A stretch of DNA of 64,000 nucleotides from Gnetum montanum. Its lineage: Eukaryota; Streptophyta; Gnetopsida; Gnetales; Gnetaceae. Positions within the stretch are counted from its first letter, which is position 1; every line of letters starts with the position of its first letter. A model generated the notes under the pieces. The model did no database searches, was not told the DNA's origin, and saw only the letters and a list, made by a program, of their open reading frames with translations. The stretch is taken from NCBI GenBank assembly GCA_015680685.1, contig MNCI01021586.1:23034-87033 (forward strand), written 5' to 3'. Made by a program: the position numbers and the translations under genes. Shown here one piece after another: positions 33,067 to 44,556 of this stretch.

Positions 33067-36000
33067 CAAAAACTTTTATATTTTCTATAGCATCTTCCAA
33101 CTTTCTAGACTAATAGTGCACTTACAAAGTCTATGGGTAATGTCATATACTTGACATATTCTTTGTCCTATGTGCAAAAGCTTACTCTAGACACCTTCAA
33201 TGATCTATAGCTAAGTTGGTTTAGTTGTTATTCAACAACTGATGGACTACTACCTTAGTCATAGCATGTCCTTATCATCTTCATAGCTACTTCTTTCATG
33301 AATCCTTCATTCAAGTTCATTGTGCTTAATTTCTTTAATCTTAGTTCTTGATTCATCAATCCTTCTTTTAACAATGGGCATATCTTGGACTTCATCTTCT
33401 CCTATCTTTACAACTCATAATTCACATTTCTTATTAAGTACTATTTGGAAGATGTAGAAGCCTTTTTATGGGAATACATATTATGTGTATTCCTGCAAAT
33501 AGATATGAGTTTTTTTCTTTTTGTTTTATTTTCATTTTACTTATGATTTGAACCTTTCTTCTCTTATGAACTACCATCATATTCTCCTTTTGGCCTAGAA
33601 CACTTTTCCACCATGTTCTCTTGTGGTTTGACCTACGTAATGTCTTCTTATCCTAGGGTAGGGTAGAAGGGTATTTACAACTTTGTTATTAAAGATCTCA
33701 AAAAGCATCTTGAGTATGCTAGGTTGCACTATGACAATCTCACATGCATTACGATAGAAAGGCCAAGAACTTAATTAAAGTAATGGCTCACTCATGTCAA
33801 ACTCATGTACAAGGATGAAAAGAAAACACATGAGTAAATAAACCAAATCCTATAGAATGAATGAGCTAAGAAAGGACTATGTAAAATTTAGCTTATAATA
33901 CCAAGGAATGGAGCTAAGATTTTGGTTCAAAGACTAAATAACTTTGACAAATGTAAGCAAGAATTAGAAGCTCTAAAGAATGAATGTTTGTTATTTGTTA
34001 TTTTGTTTATGAAAGCTAGTAAAGTCTTTCCTACACTAACATTCTTATGGAAGGTTCCTATACTGAAAGAATTAGCACAACATACATGAAAAATAAATGA
34101 TCCCATGACTAATGAATAAAAACTCCAATCTCTTTACCAGGTTATTATCAAGAATGGGAAAGAGCCAATGCCAGCTTGAGCATGATCTCATTAGCAACTT
34201 TTTGAAAAAAAATTATTATTTATGTGTTTTTTCAGTCATTTTTTGTATTATGTACACCACTTAAAATGTCTTGTGATGTGACACTTGCAATTTTATAATT
34301 ATTAGTTAGTGCTATCCCATAAATTTTGTAATTAACTTTGTCCATTTTTGTATAACTCGATGGTAAATTTTGAAGCAATTGTAGGGATATGATGAAGAAT
34401 AAATATCCTATGTTAAATCACTACATGGACATAGATGCATTGACATAACTACATTGGTGCAACCTCTATATTTGCCTGAAAATATATGCATACTAGTTGC
34501 ATTTATGTTACCATTTGATTAGTAGGTAGCCAAACTCTATTAGTTTCCTTTTGTAACTTTAATAGTAATCATTGAGTACATGTAGCATATGAATAAGTTA
34601 TACGAAGTTTTTATTTGAGTGTTATTACCTAGATGTAATCGTGATTTTGACAATAAAGATTGAGATTAATTCTTTCACATTGCAGCATTCTAAATTATTT
34701 CAAATGTACTTTCTTTATAGTTTATTTCCTTGCATTTATTACTATTTTCTAGTATAATGTTTCTATTTCCACACATTTTAGTTATGGAAGAATGAGTACA
34801 ATATAACCTTGGATTTTAAACACAATTTAACTTGGTAATCTTGGCAACTAATTAACTTGATATGCCTATTAGTTAGTTACCTTGGTAGCCTAGTGGCTAA
34901 GACATGATCTAGTAACATGCTAGGTGTTTATGAAGTATACACTTATCGACCTTAGGTAAGAATAAGATTTATTTATATTTTTAGTTAATTATTTAATTTT
35001 TTTGCTTTTTTATAATTTTTATATAAATTTTAACTATGGTCATTACAACATTAACAATCATGCACCTCGCCTATACTTAACTATATGATTAACAACCAAT
35101 ACAAGTATAGCTATGAAGACATCAACTTAAGATTACCTAACTAGGCTAAAAATTCTTGTTATTTTGTCCATGGATTATAGTATGATTTATCGTGGTGCTT
35201 GTAAATGATTAGATGTGCAACATTCTTACTGTTCATCGAGTACCTAATAACTTTGGAAAAAATATTATTTATGATAATGGTTCAAATTATTTTTATTACA
35301 TTTTATTAAACGATAATCAACTATATGTTTTCATCATGGCTTTGATAAGGGTTGGGATTTATTTTATATTTCATATTGTTGCAATGTTTGAAGTGTCATT
35401 ATCTTCCTTGCAATCCATGTACTCTTAAAGGAGAACCTTCACTCATGAAAAATCACTTGAATATGAGGCTCACACATATGATTACAGAAATTGTAATCAT
35501 TTATCATTGTGTTGACTCTTAGTAACAATACTAATCCATGAGGATAGATAACAATTATTATTAAATATTTCTAATGATAATGGTGATATGTTAAAATAAT
35601 TTGAATTTAGTTGTTTTTAGCTAATGTGAATAAGTATATTTAAACTTGCATAAAAATTAGGTTGGAAATGGTAACACACATTCATAGTATTATTTCCTAA
35701 ACAACTAGTTACAAGGTAGTTAAACATAAAATGTTAACCATTGTTATGTAGAGTAGCTGGTGTATTGTTGTGTGAAGTGGTTCAATTGCATGGGAGAACT
35801 CCTTTTCAATCTCGATTGGGGTATTAATGCATCCCATTTGATCCATGTGGGTCTAAACTAACATTGTTCCATTCCGATGGGCCCTTACATGACCATTCTT
35901 TGTCATGACATGTTTTCATATGGTTTTATCATGCCCCTTTCATCATGCATCTCTTAATTTTTAAACAAAATATTATTGTTTGTAAGTTTTTTCCCATTCC

Positions 36001-38327
36001 TGCATCCATTTCTTTTCTAAAGTCATTTCTTAGACATTCATGCTACACACTCATTTTGTTTATGAAGCCATTGCATCCTCATGATTCTTGTACAAATGTG
36101 GATCATGTAAAGTATGTCCACTTGCATTTGAAGCATAAATCCCATGACACATTTCTCCAAATTTATTCACATGTTTCCTTGCCATATAAAATATAATTGT
36201 AAAGCTAGCATGTATTCTCATTCTTCGAATTGTGAAGTAGCATTGACATCCTTTCTTTTATGATTCATGGTGGGATTTAGTAATCTCTTTATGAGTCATT
36301 TAGTTATCTTGTCATCCATAGGAACACCAATATCTAAAATGATACAATGGTTGCACAATTAAAATTTTAAAATAAAAATATATATGATTTTACAATTATA
36401 GAAATTAAATTTTAAATTTTAAAGTTTTCAAAAATATCCTTACTATAATTTTTCAATATGATGACTTACACGACACCTATCTCCATTCCAATTTAGATTT
36501 GTATGATCCTTTTTAACAAAGGTTGTGTGAGGCATGGGATTTCTTTCTTCACCTTTCACAAATTCTTCAACTTTATCATAAGGTATCCATACAAAGTAGC
36601 ATTGTTTCTACTAAATTATCTTAATTGAAATACCCTTTTGGAGGATTTTTACTTAGTATAGTTCAAGCATAATCCCAGAGCTTTTCTTTCATTTTAAAAT
36701 ATCCTACCGTTACTATAAGAAAGAAATAAAGCTAAAAATTTATCAAAGTTGGAAGTACATAAATCAAATAAACAAAGCTAGAAATTTAATATTCAAAATT
36801 GTGTTTTTTGTATTACAACAACCAAAATTTAAAAAGAACATTAATGTAAAGAGTACTAAATTACTATAAATTATACCTATAATAAATTGATAGCTTTTAA
36901 ACTTTGTAAATATACTTATTTTAATGATTAATGTAGATATTGTGACCTACTTATTGAAATATGTTTGCAATTTTCACATCTTTTTTCTTCCATGAACTTT
37001 ATGATTCAATAAAAACTCCAATAATTGTTATTGAAAAAGGTAATAGAAGTTGTCAAATTCATTTTCTCATTATACCTCATGATTCCACAACTTTTCTGGT
37101 GATCAACTATGGTAGTTGTACCCAATAGTTCATTAAGTAAAAGAAATAAAAGCAAGGGATGAAAAGCTCCAAAATATATAGTAGGAGACTACTTGAAAGG
37201 CAACAACATAGCACAACCAAAGAAAAAAATTAGAAAACTAATCTCAACTAGAGAGATGCAGTAAGGTTCTATGATGATAATTCTATCCATGAACATTTAG
37301 TATAATACCTAAAAAGAGCCAAAAAATGAAACTTAAAGAATTAATATGTACAAAAATCTTATCAAAAAAATTATGTGATATTAAAAAATTGCAAGTAGAC
37401 CAAGCTTTAGTTTTTGAAAAATGGTGAAAGGAAAATAAGATGATGATGATCTCACAAACACAAAAATTGCATAAATGCCCACTCATTGTAGTAGGCATGA
37501 GCCAAGCTTCTACTAAGGATATAATCATATATAAGTAACTTTTCTTCCAAGATATAGTACAATCCCCTTAGCCTTATAATATTGAGATGCTTATATCTAT
37601 CAATACTTTTCACTTTGGCTTCAAAATTCTTGAACCTCTACAAACCACTTTTCCAAAGCCTTCTCACTACAAATATAAGCTCATATTCAAGAATAGCCTT
37701 GTATGGAATTGTGTATCATGTTGTTCTTAGAATATAAACTAAGGCTCCAATTCTAAATCCACATCTTTAGACAATATCACTAGAGTGCCCTACTCATGGT
37801 GTTGTCGATCACCATTCTCTTAATTAAACCTGAAAACACTTTGAGCAACCTCAACTATAACACATATCTGAAAAACAATGACTTTGGAAACAAAACATAT
37901 CCATGGCATATATTTCCAAGAAACAAGTGCAAAACATAGAAGAAATAGGATGGGCATCTAAATGGAAAAGAACCTGCACACGATACTTTTTTTACTTAAA
38001 AAACATTCACAGAGGCATGATAAAAAGGCATGATGGAACTATACATTGTCATAGCATAGCATGGCAATGTAAGGGTCCATTGGAATGAAGCACTATTCAT
38101 TCATACCCTGAACCAACCCAAATGGATCAAACATGGTTACATCTATTCTCTTTAGGATATAAAGAAATCATGTATGTAAAGATGAAAACATGATTGGCAT
38201 GCATGATGTTTAGTTTACCATCATTTGTATTCCATCACACATGTATTAACATGAAGGAATGCTAGCAACATTTCCTCATAACACAAACTGCAAGAATAGT
38301 GCCAACCACAACACATGGGAAATAGGA
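33067..38327. other. AT-rich spacer with nothing recognised
   Basis: Over 5.2 kb there is no long reading frame, no LTR pair, no known domain and no RNA gene that I can see. Short A- and T-rich runs are common. It may be old transposon debris or unique spacer. It ends where similarity to the 261-bp repeat unit begins. Confidence 0.5.
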
Positions 38328-38525
38328 CTTCTAGAATCCCCTGCTAGATGCACCCCCTCAAAATCTTTGGAAAAAGATTTCCATAAGCATGTTTGTTCAT
38401 GAGAAGTTGCAATTTCCAAGTAAGTGCATATCACTGAAAGCATAATGCATTTCAAAACTTCATACAAGGGCATTGCTACTAACAGTCCCTTGAAGTGTTT
38501 GATGAATATTATTCAAAGTCATAGG
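38328..38525. repeat. 261-bp tandem array, left remnant
   Basis: About 200 bp from CTTCTAGAATCCCC through AACAGTCCCTTGAAG follow the repeat unit found at 60188-63411. Element D begins at 38526 in the middle of this unit, and the unit continues on its other side at 60188, so the array was the insertion target. Confidence 0.75.
38521..38525. repeat. Target site duplication of element D, left copy
   Basis: ATAGG abuts the LTR start TGAAACACC; ATGGG lies after the other end (60188-60192). One transition separates the copies. Confidence 0.7.
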
Positions 38526-40232
38526 TGAAACACCACAAAATTTAGGTGATAACACCTCGATGCCAAATTTCTCCAAGTCTCAACATGGGAAAAATTTTTT
38601 CTAAGTGTTTGGCCCATGCTTCCATTATTAGGACTATGCTCTAGAGTGTAGTCAGCGTTGCATGCAGCATAGAACCAAATTTGCAAAATTTTCTAAGTGT
38701 AAACAATAGTTGCAAAAAATTTTCTAAGTGTTGTGCTATGCTCTCATTCTCCCTACTATGCTCTAGAGTGTAGTTAGCATAGCATGCACTTCAATGACCA
38801 GTTTGCCTAAGTGTTAAGCCAAAAGCCATCAAGCTAGCTCAAAATGGAAGAAATAGGTTGGCAGATTTTCTAACTCCTAGAGCTATCCCTCCTACTACAC
38901 TCCAGAGCATAGCTAGTGTAGCTTCAATGAGGACTACAAGTTTTGCCAAATTTTTTTCTAAGTGCTAGTGCTACTCTCTCACTTTCCCCTGCTATGCTCT
39001 AGAGTGTAGCCAGCACTGGACTTCAATTTTTGCAAAATTTGCCTAACTGTTGGGCTACACTCTAGAGCATAGCTAGCGTAGTAATGTGAGATAGCCTCCA
39101 AAAGCTTCCAAAGCTTAGTACTGGCCTCCATCTTAGCCTCAACATTCTTCCAGCAAGCAAGATCAGTAATTTGCATTTCTTTTTCACCTCCTATTTGTCC
39201 CAAGATTGTACCTACGCTTGATCCCACTTGAAAGAGGGGACAACGTAGTTCTAGAGTGTAGCCTCCAAATTGCACTGTTTTGCACTATTTACAGGTATAT
39301 TGTGGTCTTTTCAACTTTGGCACATGCAATCTTGGTAGTGTAGTCATAGTCTAGTAGTCTCTCGGGGTCCATTAGAGCATACTAGAGCATAGCACCAATT
39401 ACTTTAGTGGGAGTGTAGTTGGGTCAGCATAGCCCCAACTACCCTCATGCCATGTGGCACCCGATCTACACTTTACATCAACCCTAATCCTGTAAATACT
39501 TTGCATTTCACATTTTAAGGGTTGTCATTTTGAAGCATTATGTTGAAAAAATTCAAACTTTAGTGGGTGTTTTTTAGTTGGTAACTTTGCATTCGTGTGG
39601 CATTTTTCATGTGACAAGCTTGAAGCAAATTGAGCATCCCTGCACCCTAGAATGCTCGATACCTTGGCAATATGTTTGCACACTACATGCCCATAGGACA
39701 CCCCAGTAGCCAACCTAGTAGGCATAGACTTCATGATGAATGTTAGTTTTCATAACTTGGACACCATAGAGACTATGACTATGCTACCTATTGCACCTGT
39801 CTATACACTATGTACCTCCTCACCTCTTCTTTACAATTTCTACACTCCCCCCATTTAAGGTAGTTTCATTCCTCCTCTCTCAAAAATCTTTACATTTTCA
39901 AGCATTTTCTTTGGTAGTTAGCATCACAATCACATTCTTTGCTATTTTTCATATATTCACACATTTGCACCATTTTTTTCATACCAGGAAACCCTACTGC
40001 ACTCGAGCTTAGTTGGCCCCAGCACCACCGAAAACACAATGCAAACCACTAGCACTCATTTGTCAAAATACTTTGTAAGTCCCAGTTTAGTTAACAAGAT
40101 AATCTCAGGTGCTCTACCTTCATTTTTCCCCTCCGATGGCGACCCTTCAGATGGGGGTGGGGTTAGGGTTGTACTACGGCCACAAACACCTTGGTGTGAC
40201 TATTTCAATTATCGCCATTTTTAGTTGCTATA
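38526..40232 (+). repeat. 5' LTR of element D
   Basis: This 1707-bp LTR starts TGAAACACCAC and ends TTGCTATA. It matches 58494-60187. Seven or so degenerate copies of a palindrome related to GCTACGCTCTAGAGCGTAGC lie at 38633, 38755, 38894, 38991, 39054, about 39244 and about 39379. CCTGTAAATACTT near 39489 is a decayed form of the TATA box in the 3' LTR. Confidence 0.9.
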
Positions 40233-40238
40233 GTTTTC

Positions 40239-40257
40239 TACCACTAGAAGGAGGGCC
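40239..40257 (+). other. Decayed primer-binding region of element D
   Basis: TACCACTAGAAGGAGGGCC follows the 5' LTR. The last 13 bases are identical to those after the B 5' LTR; the expected TGGT start is changed. Confidence 0.55.
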
Positions 40258-40718
40258 ATGCCATTTTCTTCTATGTTCAATAGTAGTCTTACTTTTTGTC
40301 TACACCTTCATTACCAGCTTCAGGCTAGCATAGACTCGACACCCTTGTGGACCTACCATGGTAGTAGCTAGATCATAGGCTAATACAAGAGTTATCTAAA
40401 AGTCAATTGGTGTAGATTGGACCTAGTTGTTAGTTCCCCTAGAACCCCATTGGACGAAAGCCAAAGTGTATCTTTAGCACTTAGCCAAAACTCTGTGTGC
40501 TTGGGAGAGTGTAGCTGGCTCTTAATGTGAGAGCGTAGCAGGCCTTAACATAGTGAGCGTGGCACACTAGAGTTAGTTATTTTCTATTAGCAGTGTTTTT
40601 AGAATTATTCATTTTTTCTTAGTATTTTTTAGCATCTTCTTACTTAGCCATTTTTTCAACATTCTTATACTTAGCTATTTTTTAGCATCTATAACTTTGG
40701 CATTTTTTACATAGCATC
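40258..40718 (+). other. Element D leader
   Basis: This untranslated leader has no gene. It holds words such as GAGAGTGTAGC, GAGAGCGTAGC and TGAGCGTGGC near 40500-40565, related to the palindromes of the D LTR. Confidence 0.5.
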
Positions 40719-42800
40719 ATGAACCCTGAGCAGCCCTCAACCTCTACCCTAAGAATAATTCTTATTCAACCTATTTAGTAGGGGATCACAATTGATCTTC
40801 CTAGGGCCAAGGGGTCTAACTTGGTAGAGAGGTAATTTCTCAGAATATGCAACCAACCTCCTAAGTACATGGTACTCAATAATGAAAAATATAACTTCCA
40901 TTGCATGAAACTCCAAGCAGGTCTATCCCTAGACTACCGAGAAATGGATGTCAAATGGGGTTACAAAATCATACACTAGAATGAGAGGAAGTACTTCCCT
41001 ACCTCTAATGATTTCATTCTACTCATTGAGACTTTTTAGTGGCTACTTGACCAACTTGTTCGACTAAGTGGGTCAAATGAGCATGATGCAGCAACCAACT
41101 ATAAGGAGCTCCTACAAGATGGATAGGATGAGTTCGAGGCTTATTCAGAGAAAAAGAATCCTTTTTACACCTCCTTCAGTAGGCTACCTCAAGTTTCATC
41201 CCTCTGCAGTCCTAGCCATCAACCTTCTATCAAGCAGTTACATCCCCTTTATCATCTCCTAGGTCAACCCCTATGATGGCAAGTCATCAAGTGCACGTGC
41301 ATCAGAGTGCAAGATCATCTATCATCCCTCCTTTTGTACATCACATGCATTAGGATGCAAGACCATCTACCATCCTCCCCTTCATGACATTAACATAATA
41401 TGTGCAATCCTCCCTATCGGCATCTATCATGCCCATGCAACCTTACATACACACTGTGCAGATGTCCTAACCACCACTGACTCAAGCATCATACATTCTA
41501 CCTATCTCATTGGCATCCCCTACAATGGCACAAGCCATGACTATGTGGTGGACCCTAGCCTCTATGCCCATGGCACAACACACATAGCAGTACATGCAAC
41601 AACACATGTAATAGGCATATCATGTGGTCACATAGCCCATAGCAGGGTTGTGAATCACTCAAGTAGCATAGTGGGTAGCACAACTGATGTAGCCCGTTCT
41701 GCCCACTCTGAGCTTGGACCAAGCATTTTAGCTCATTCAAACACTCATTGATGAGGTTAAGCAACTCAAAGCCACTTCCTCTAAAATGATCCAATCAGTC
41801 TTACGGTCCCATCACTAACCCTACCTCTTGGAGTCAAACTTCCCTAGTTTACTAAATACAATGGTGAAGGGGACCCTAAAGCCCATCTAATGACCTTCTG
41901 TTCTGAATGTCTTCTATTGCAAGAATGACCATATGCAATCATCTACATGCATGCCATGTCCTTGATCAACAAGGCACTAGACTAGTACCATGCACTCCCC
42001 AAGGCCTCCATATCTTCTTTGGAGGAATTTCTTAGTCAATTCATTACTTGCTTCAAGTATAACTTGAAGCCTGAGGCAACCCTGGATCAACTAATGCAGA
42101 TCAAGTAGGGTCACTTAGAGCCTATGCAAAAATTAATCCAATGCTAGAGCATCACCCTCAATGAAATTTATGAGCCCATTGTAGAAATCCACCTACTGGC
42201 TATTTTCAAATGTGTAATGAATGACTTCATCAAGTCAAAGTTGTACTACCTTGCCACACACTTCATGAGTCAAGTGTTTGCTCAAACGAAGAGCATTCAA
42301 GATATGGTGGAGGCTAGTAAGAACTTAGCTTATGTGGCCTACAAAAATGTGCATGCAAAGAAAGACAAGGAAAAGGAAAAGGCAACCACAACTATTACAA
42401 CACATTGCAATGACAATAACCTAGACACCCTTCATCATCAAGGTGCCACAACATGCAAACTCCCCGCTTACTCAAAGTTTGGTGGTAGGGACTACGTTTA
42501 GCCCTGCTCACCTAAGGCCTTATCTCGCATACAACACCAAGCAGTCTAGGTGATAGCCCAAGAGGCCCAACAAATGCCTCGTTGATAGGATGATTAGGTA
42601 ATGCATGGAGCTAGGTCCCCTTAAGCCCATCCCCTTGTCTTCTATTCCAATGGCCACATCAACAAAGAATGTCATTGTAAGTAATCAATGATCGAGCACT
42701 AAGGCTCAAAAGAAAGTGAAACAAGCAAAGCCCAAATCTCCTCCTTGAGAGATTCATCTCTTGGGCTACATGGAGGAGATGAAGGCTAATAAATCAACAA
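40719..42800 (+). pseudogene. Element D gag
   Basis: This is a heavily broken Gag homologous to that of B. The likely start is the ATG at 40719 (MNPEQPSTST). The core is clear from about 41840: KYNGEGDPKAHL, SISSLEEFLSQF, FKYNLKPEATLD, then the open stretch 42217-42501 with NDFIKSKLYYLATHFMSQVF and a Lys-rich KKDKEKEKATTT. A decayed zinc motif (YSNGHINKECHC) follows near 42640. Many stops are present. The N-terminal third (40800-41800) keeps little coding character. Confidence 0.8.
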
Positions 42801-43012
42801 ACAGTGGTAAGGATTTCTTAAATGCATTGGCACAAGTCAAATAGGCTTTGAAACAAAAAAACATAACCTTGAGCTTATACAACTTGGTCATGAACTCCTC
42901 TACTCACTGCAAAGCATTAGTTCACATGTTGACCTCTATTCCTATTAAGGAGGACATCCAAGTGGATGAACAAGCCATCTATGCTATGATGCTTTCCCCT
43001 ACATCATAGAAA

Positions 43013-43730
43013 TTGGGCTCAATGCCCCTAGCATTTCAAGATGAAGTGATGAAGGTTGATCCTGAAAAGGGTCAAGTCATCACCATGCCAATGTTCATAA
43101 CAATCCACGTAGGGAAATGCAAGATTTGCAGGGTGCATGTCAATGATAGGGTGGCAAATAATTTCATCTCATTCCCAATTGTTAACAAGCTTAGTCTTAC
43201 TGATCAAATCAAACCTACAAAGAAAATGTGCCTAAAGTCCTTCAATGGGTCACACATTGTTGTAAAGGGGACGATCCCAAGAGGTTTCATGGTAGGGGAG
43301 TGATTCCTCACTACAGCCAAATTCATTGTCATAAAGAAGATGCCTAGGTTCAACCTGATCTTGGGAAGGCCCTGGCTAGCCTAATTACATGTTACCTCTT
43401 CACCAAGAGATCCACCTTTTGTACAAAGGCAGAGAAGTGATCATATATGGTAACAATGCAACCCCTCCAACCATCAACAATGTTGACATAGAACAAGGGT
43501 CAGAGGTAGAGTTCCTTGATGATACACCACCTATGAAAGATGAGGGTCAACCTTGTCCAGCAAACCCACTTGAAGAATCAAAAGAAGCTGATGACCTTCC
43601 CAAGGAAGCTCTCTGGGCAAAGTTACCCTTCAGCATCATGGATGAGCATCTAGGTGAATATTGCCTCATGATGCCTAGACCCTATGCACCCCTTAACCCA
43701 CATTGGATTAGGAAGCAATTACATGACTAA
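43013..43730 (+). pseudogene. Element D protease and Gag-Pro tail
   Basis: This is the retroviral-type protease matching that of B. The catalytic loop reads VNDRVANNFISF at about 43139; the glycine after the aspartate is arginine, so this copy cannot be active. The blocks CLKSFNGSHIVVKGT and FNLILGRPWLA (about 43350-43382) follow. The tail to the stop at 43728-43730 includes EGGE-like LYKGREVIIYG and LWAKLPFSIM, matching B. The Gag-Pro frame ends here, 6.5 kb before the RT frame. Confidence 0.85.
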
Positions 43731-43968
43731 GACATCCCCTTAGTCCAATAGGTGCTAGGTGACTACTTGCTCCTAAGCTTTGCATGCCCCATTTGTCTTT
43801 TGCTTGTGCAGTTACATTTTGCATGGTTGTTTGTGTTTTACATCATTTATTTTATTACACATTCATTCCTTTTGTTTATACATTTTCGTTTAGTTTTCTT
43901 ACGCATTAAAAAATACTAAAATATATAAAAATCATAAAATTCAAAATTGCAAAATATATAGATATATA
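43731..43968. other. Element D, between Gag-Pro stop and minisatellite
   Basis: AT-rich non-coding sequence. If the protease-to-RT gap is removed by splicing, the donor should lie at or just before here. No single donor stands out. Confidence 0.35.
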
Positions 43969-44320
43969 TGGCCTGCCATGGCCTAAAACTAGCCACCTTC
44001 CTTACATTGCCATGGCCTAGAAAGGTCTTAAACTAGCATACAACCTAGTACAACCTAAAACTATCACCCTTTTTCTTTCATTGCAACAGCTTAGAATGGC
44101 CTAAAACTATCACCATGGTTGCCAAGGCCTTAAAATAGCACCTCGTAGCCCAAGATGGCCTAAAACTATCACATGGCCTACCAAGGCCTAAAACTGGCAA
44201 CAACTTTTCTCTTTATTCATGGCCCGAAATGACCTTAAACTAGCAATTTCCATGGCCTAAAATGGCCCAAAACTAGCAACAACCCTCCCACCATGGCCCT
44301 AAACTTTCATGGGGTCCACA
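43969..44320. repeat. Minisatellite between protease and antisense gene 1 in element D
   Basis: About ten imperfect copies of CATGGCCTAAAACTAGCA, spaced 25-45 bp. Same location and related unit as 13975-14265 in B. Confidence 0.85.
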
Positions 44321-44556
44321 AAGGGCCTAATCGCATCAATCCACCACATTATTATCATGCAAAACTTAGCAAATAAATGCAAGACTCTACATAATATGCA
44401 ACCTACATAGTAAAAAAAAATAGTTTATTATTACACCTCCATTAATCCATCAATAAAATACATGGCATGACTATATAGCAAAAATTGCCAAAAATAAAAA
44501 ATTACCCTATAGCAAGGCTACATCAAGACTATTGAGCCAATGGTGTTCACTGCGGG
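44321..44556. other. Element D, 3' flank of antisense gene 1
   Basis: AT-rich sequence after the stop of the antisense gene (on -). No coding sequence is seen. Confidence 0.4.

Noticed and set aside
40239-40257. Primer site of D as an inverted copy of that of B (TACCAC against TGGTG)
   Set aside because: The changed bases are the plain complement and not the reverse complement, so no inversion explains them; ordinary decay is simpler.
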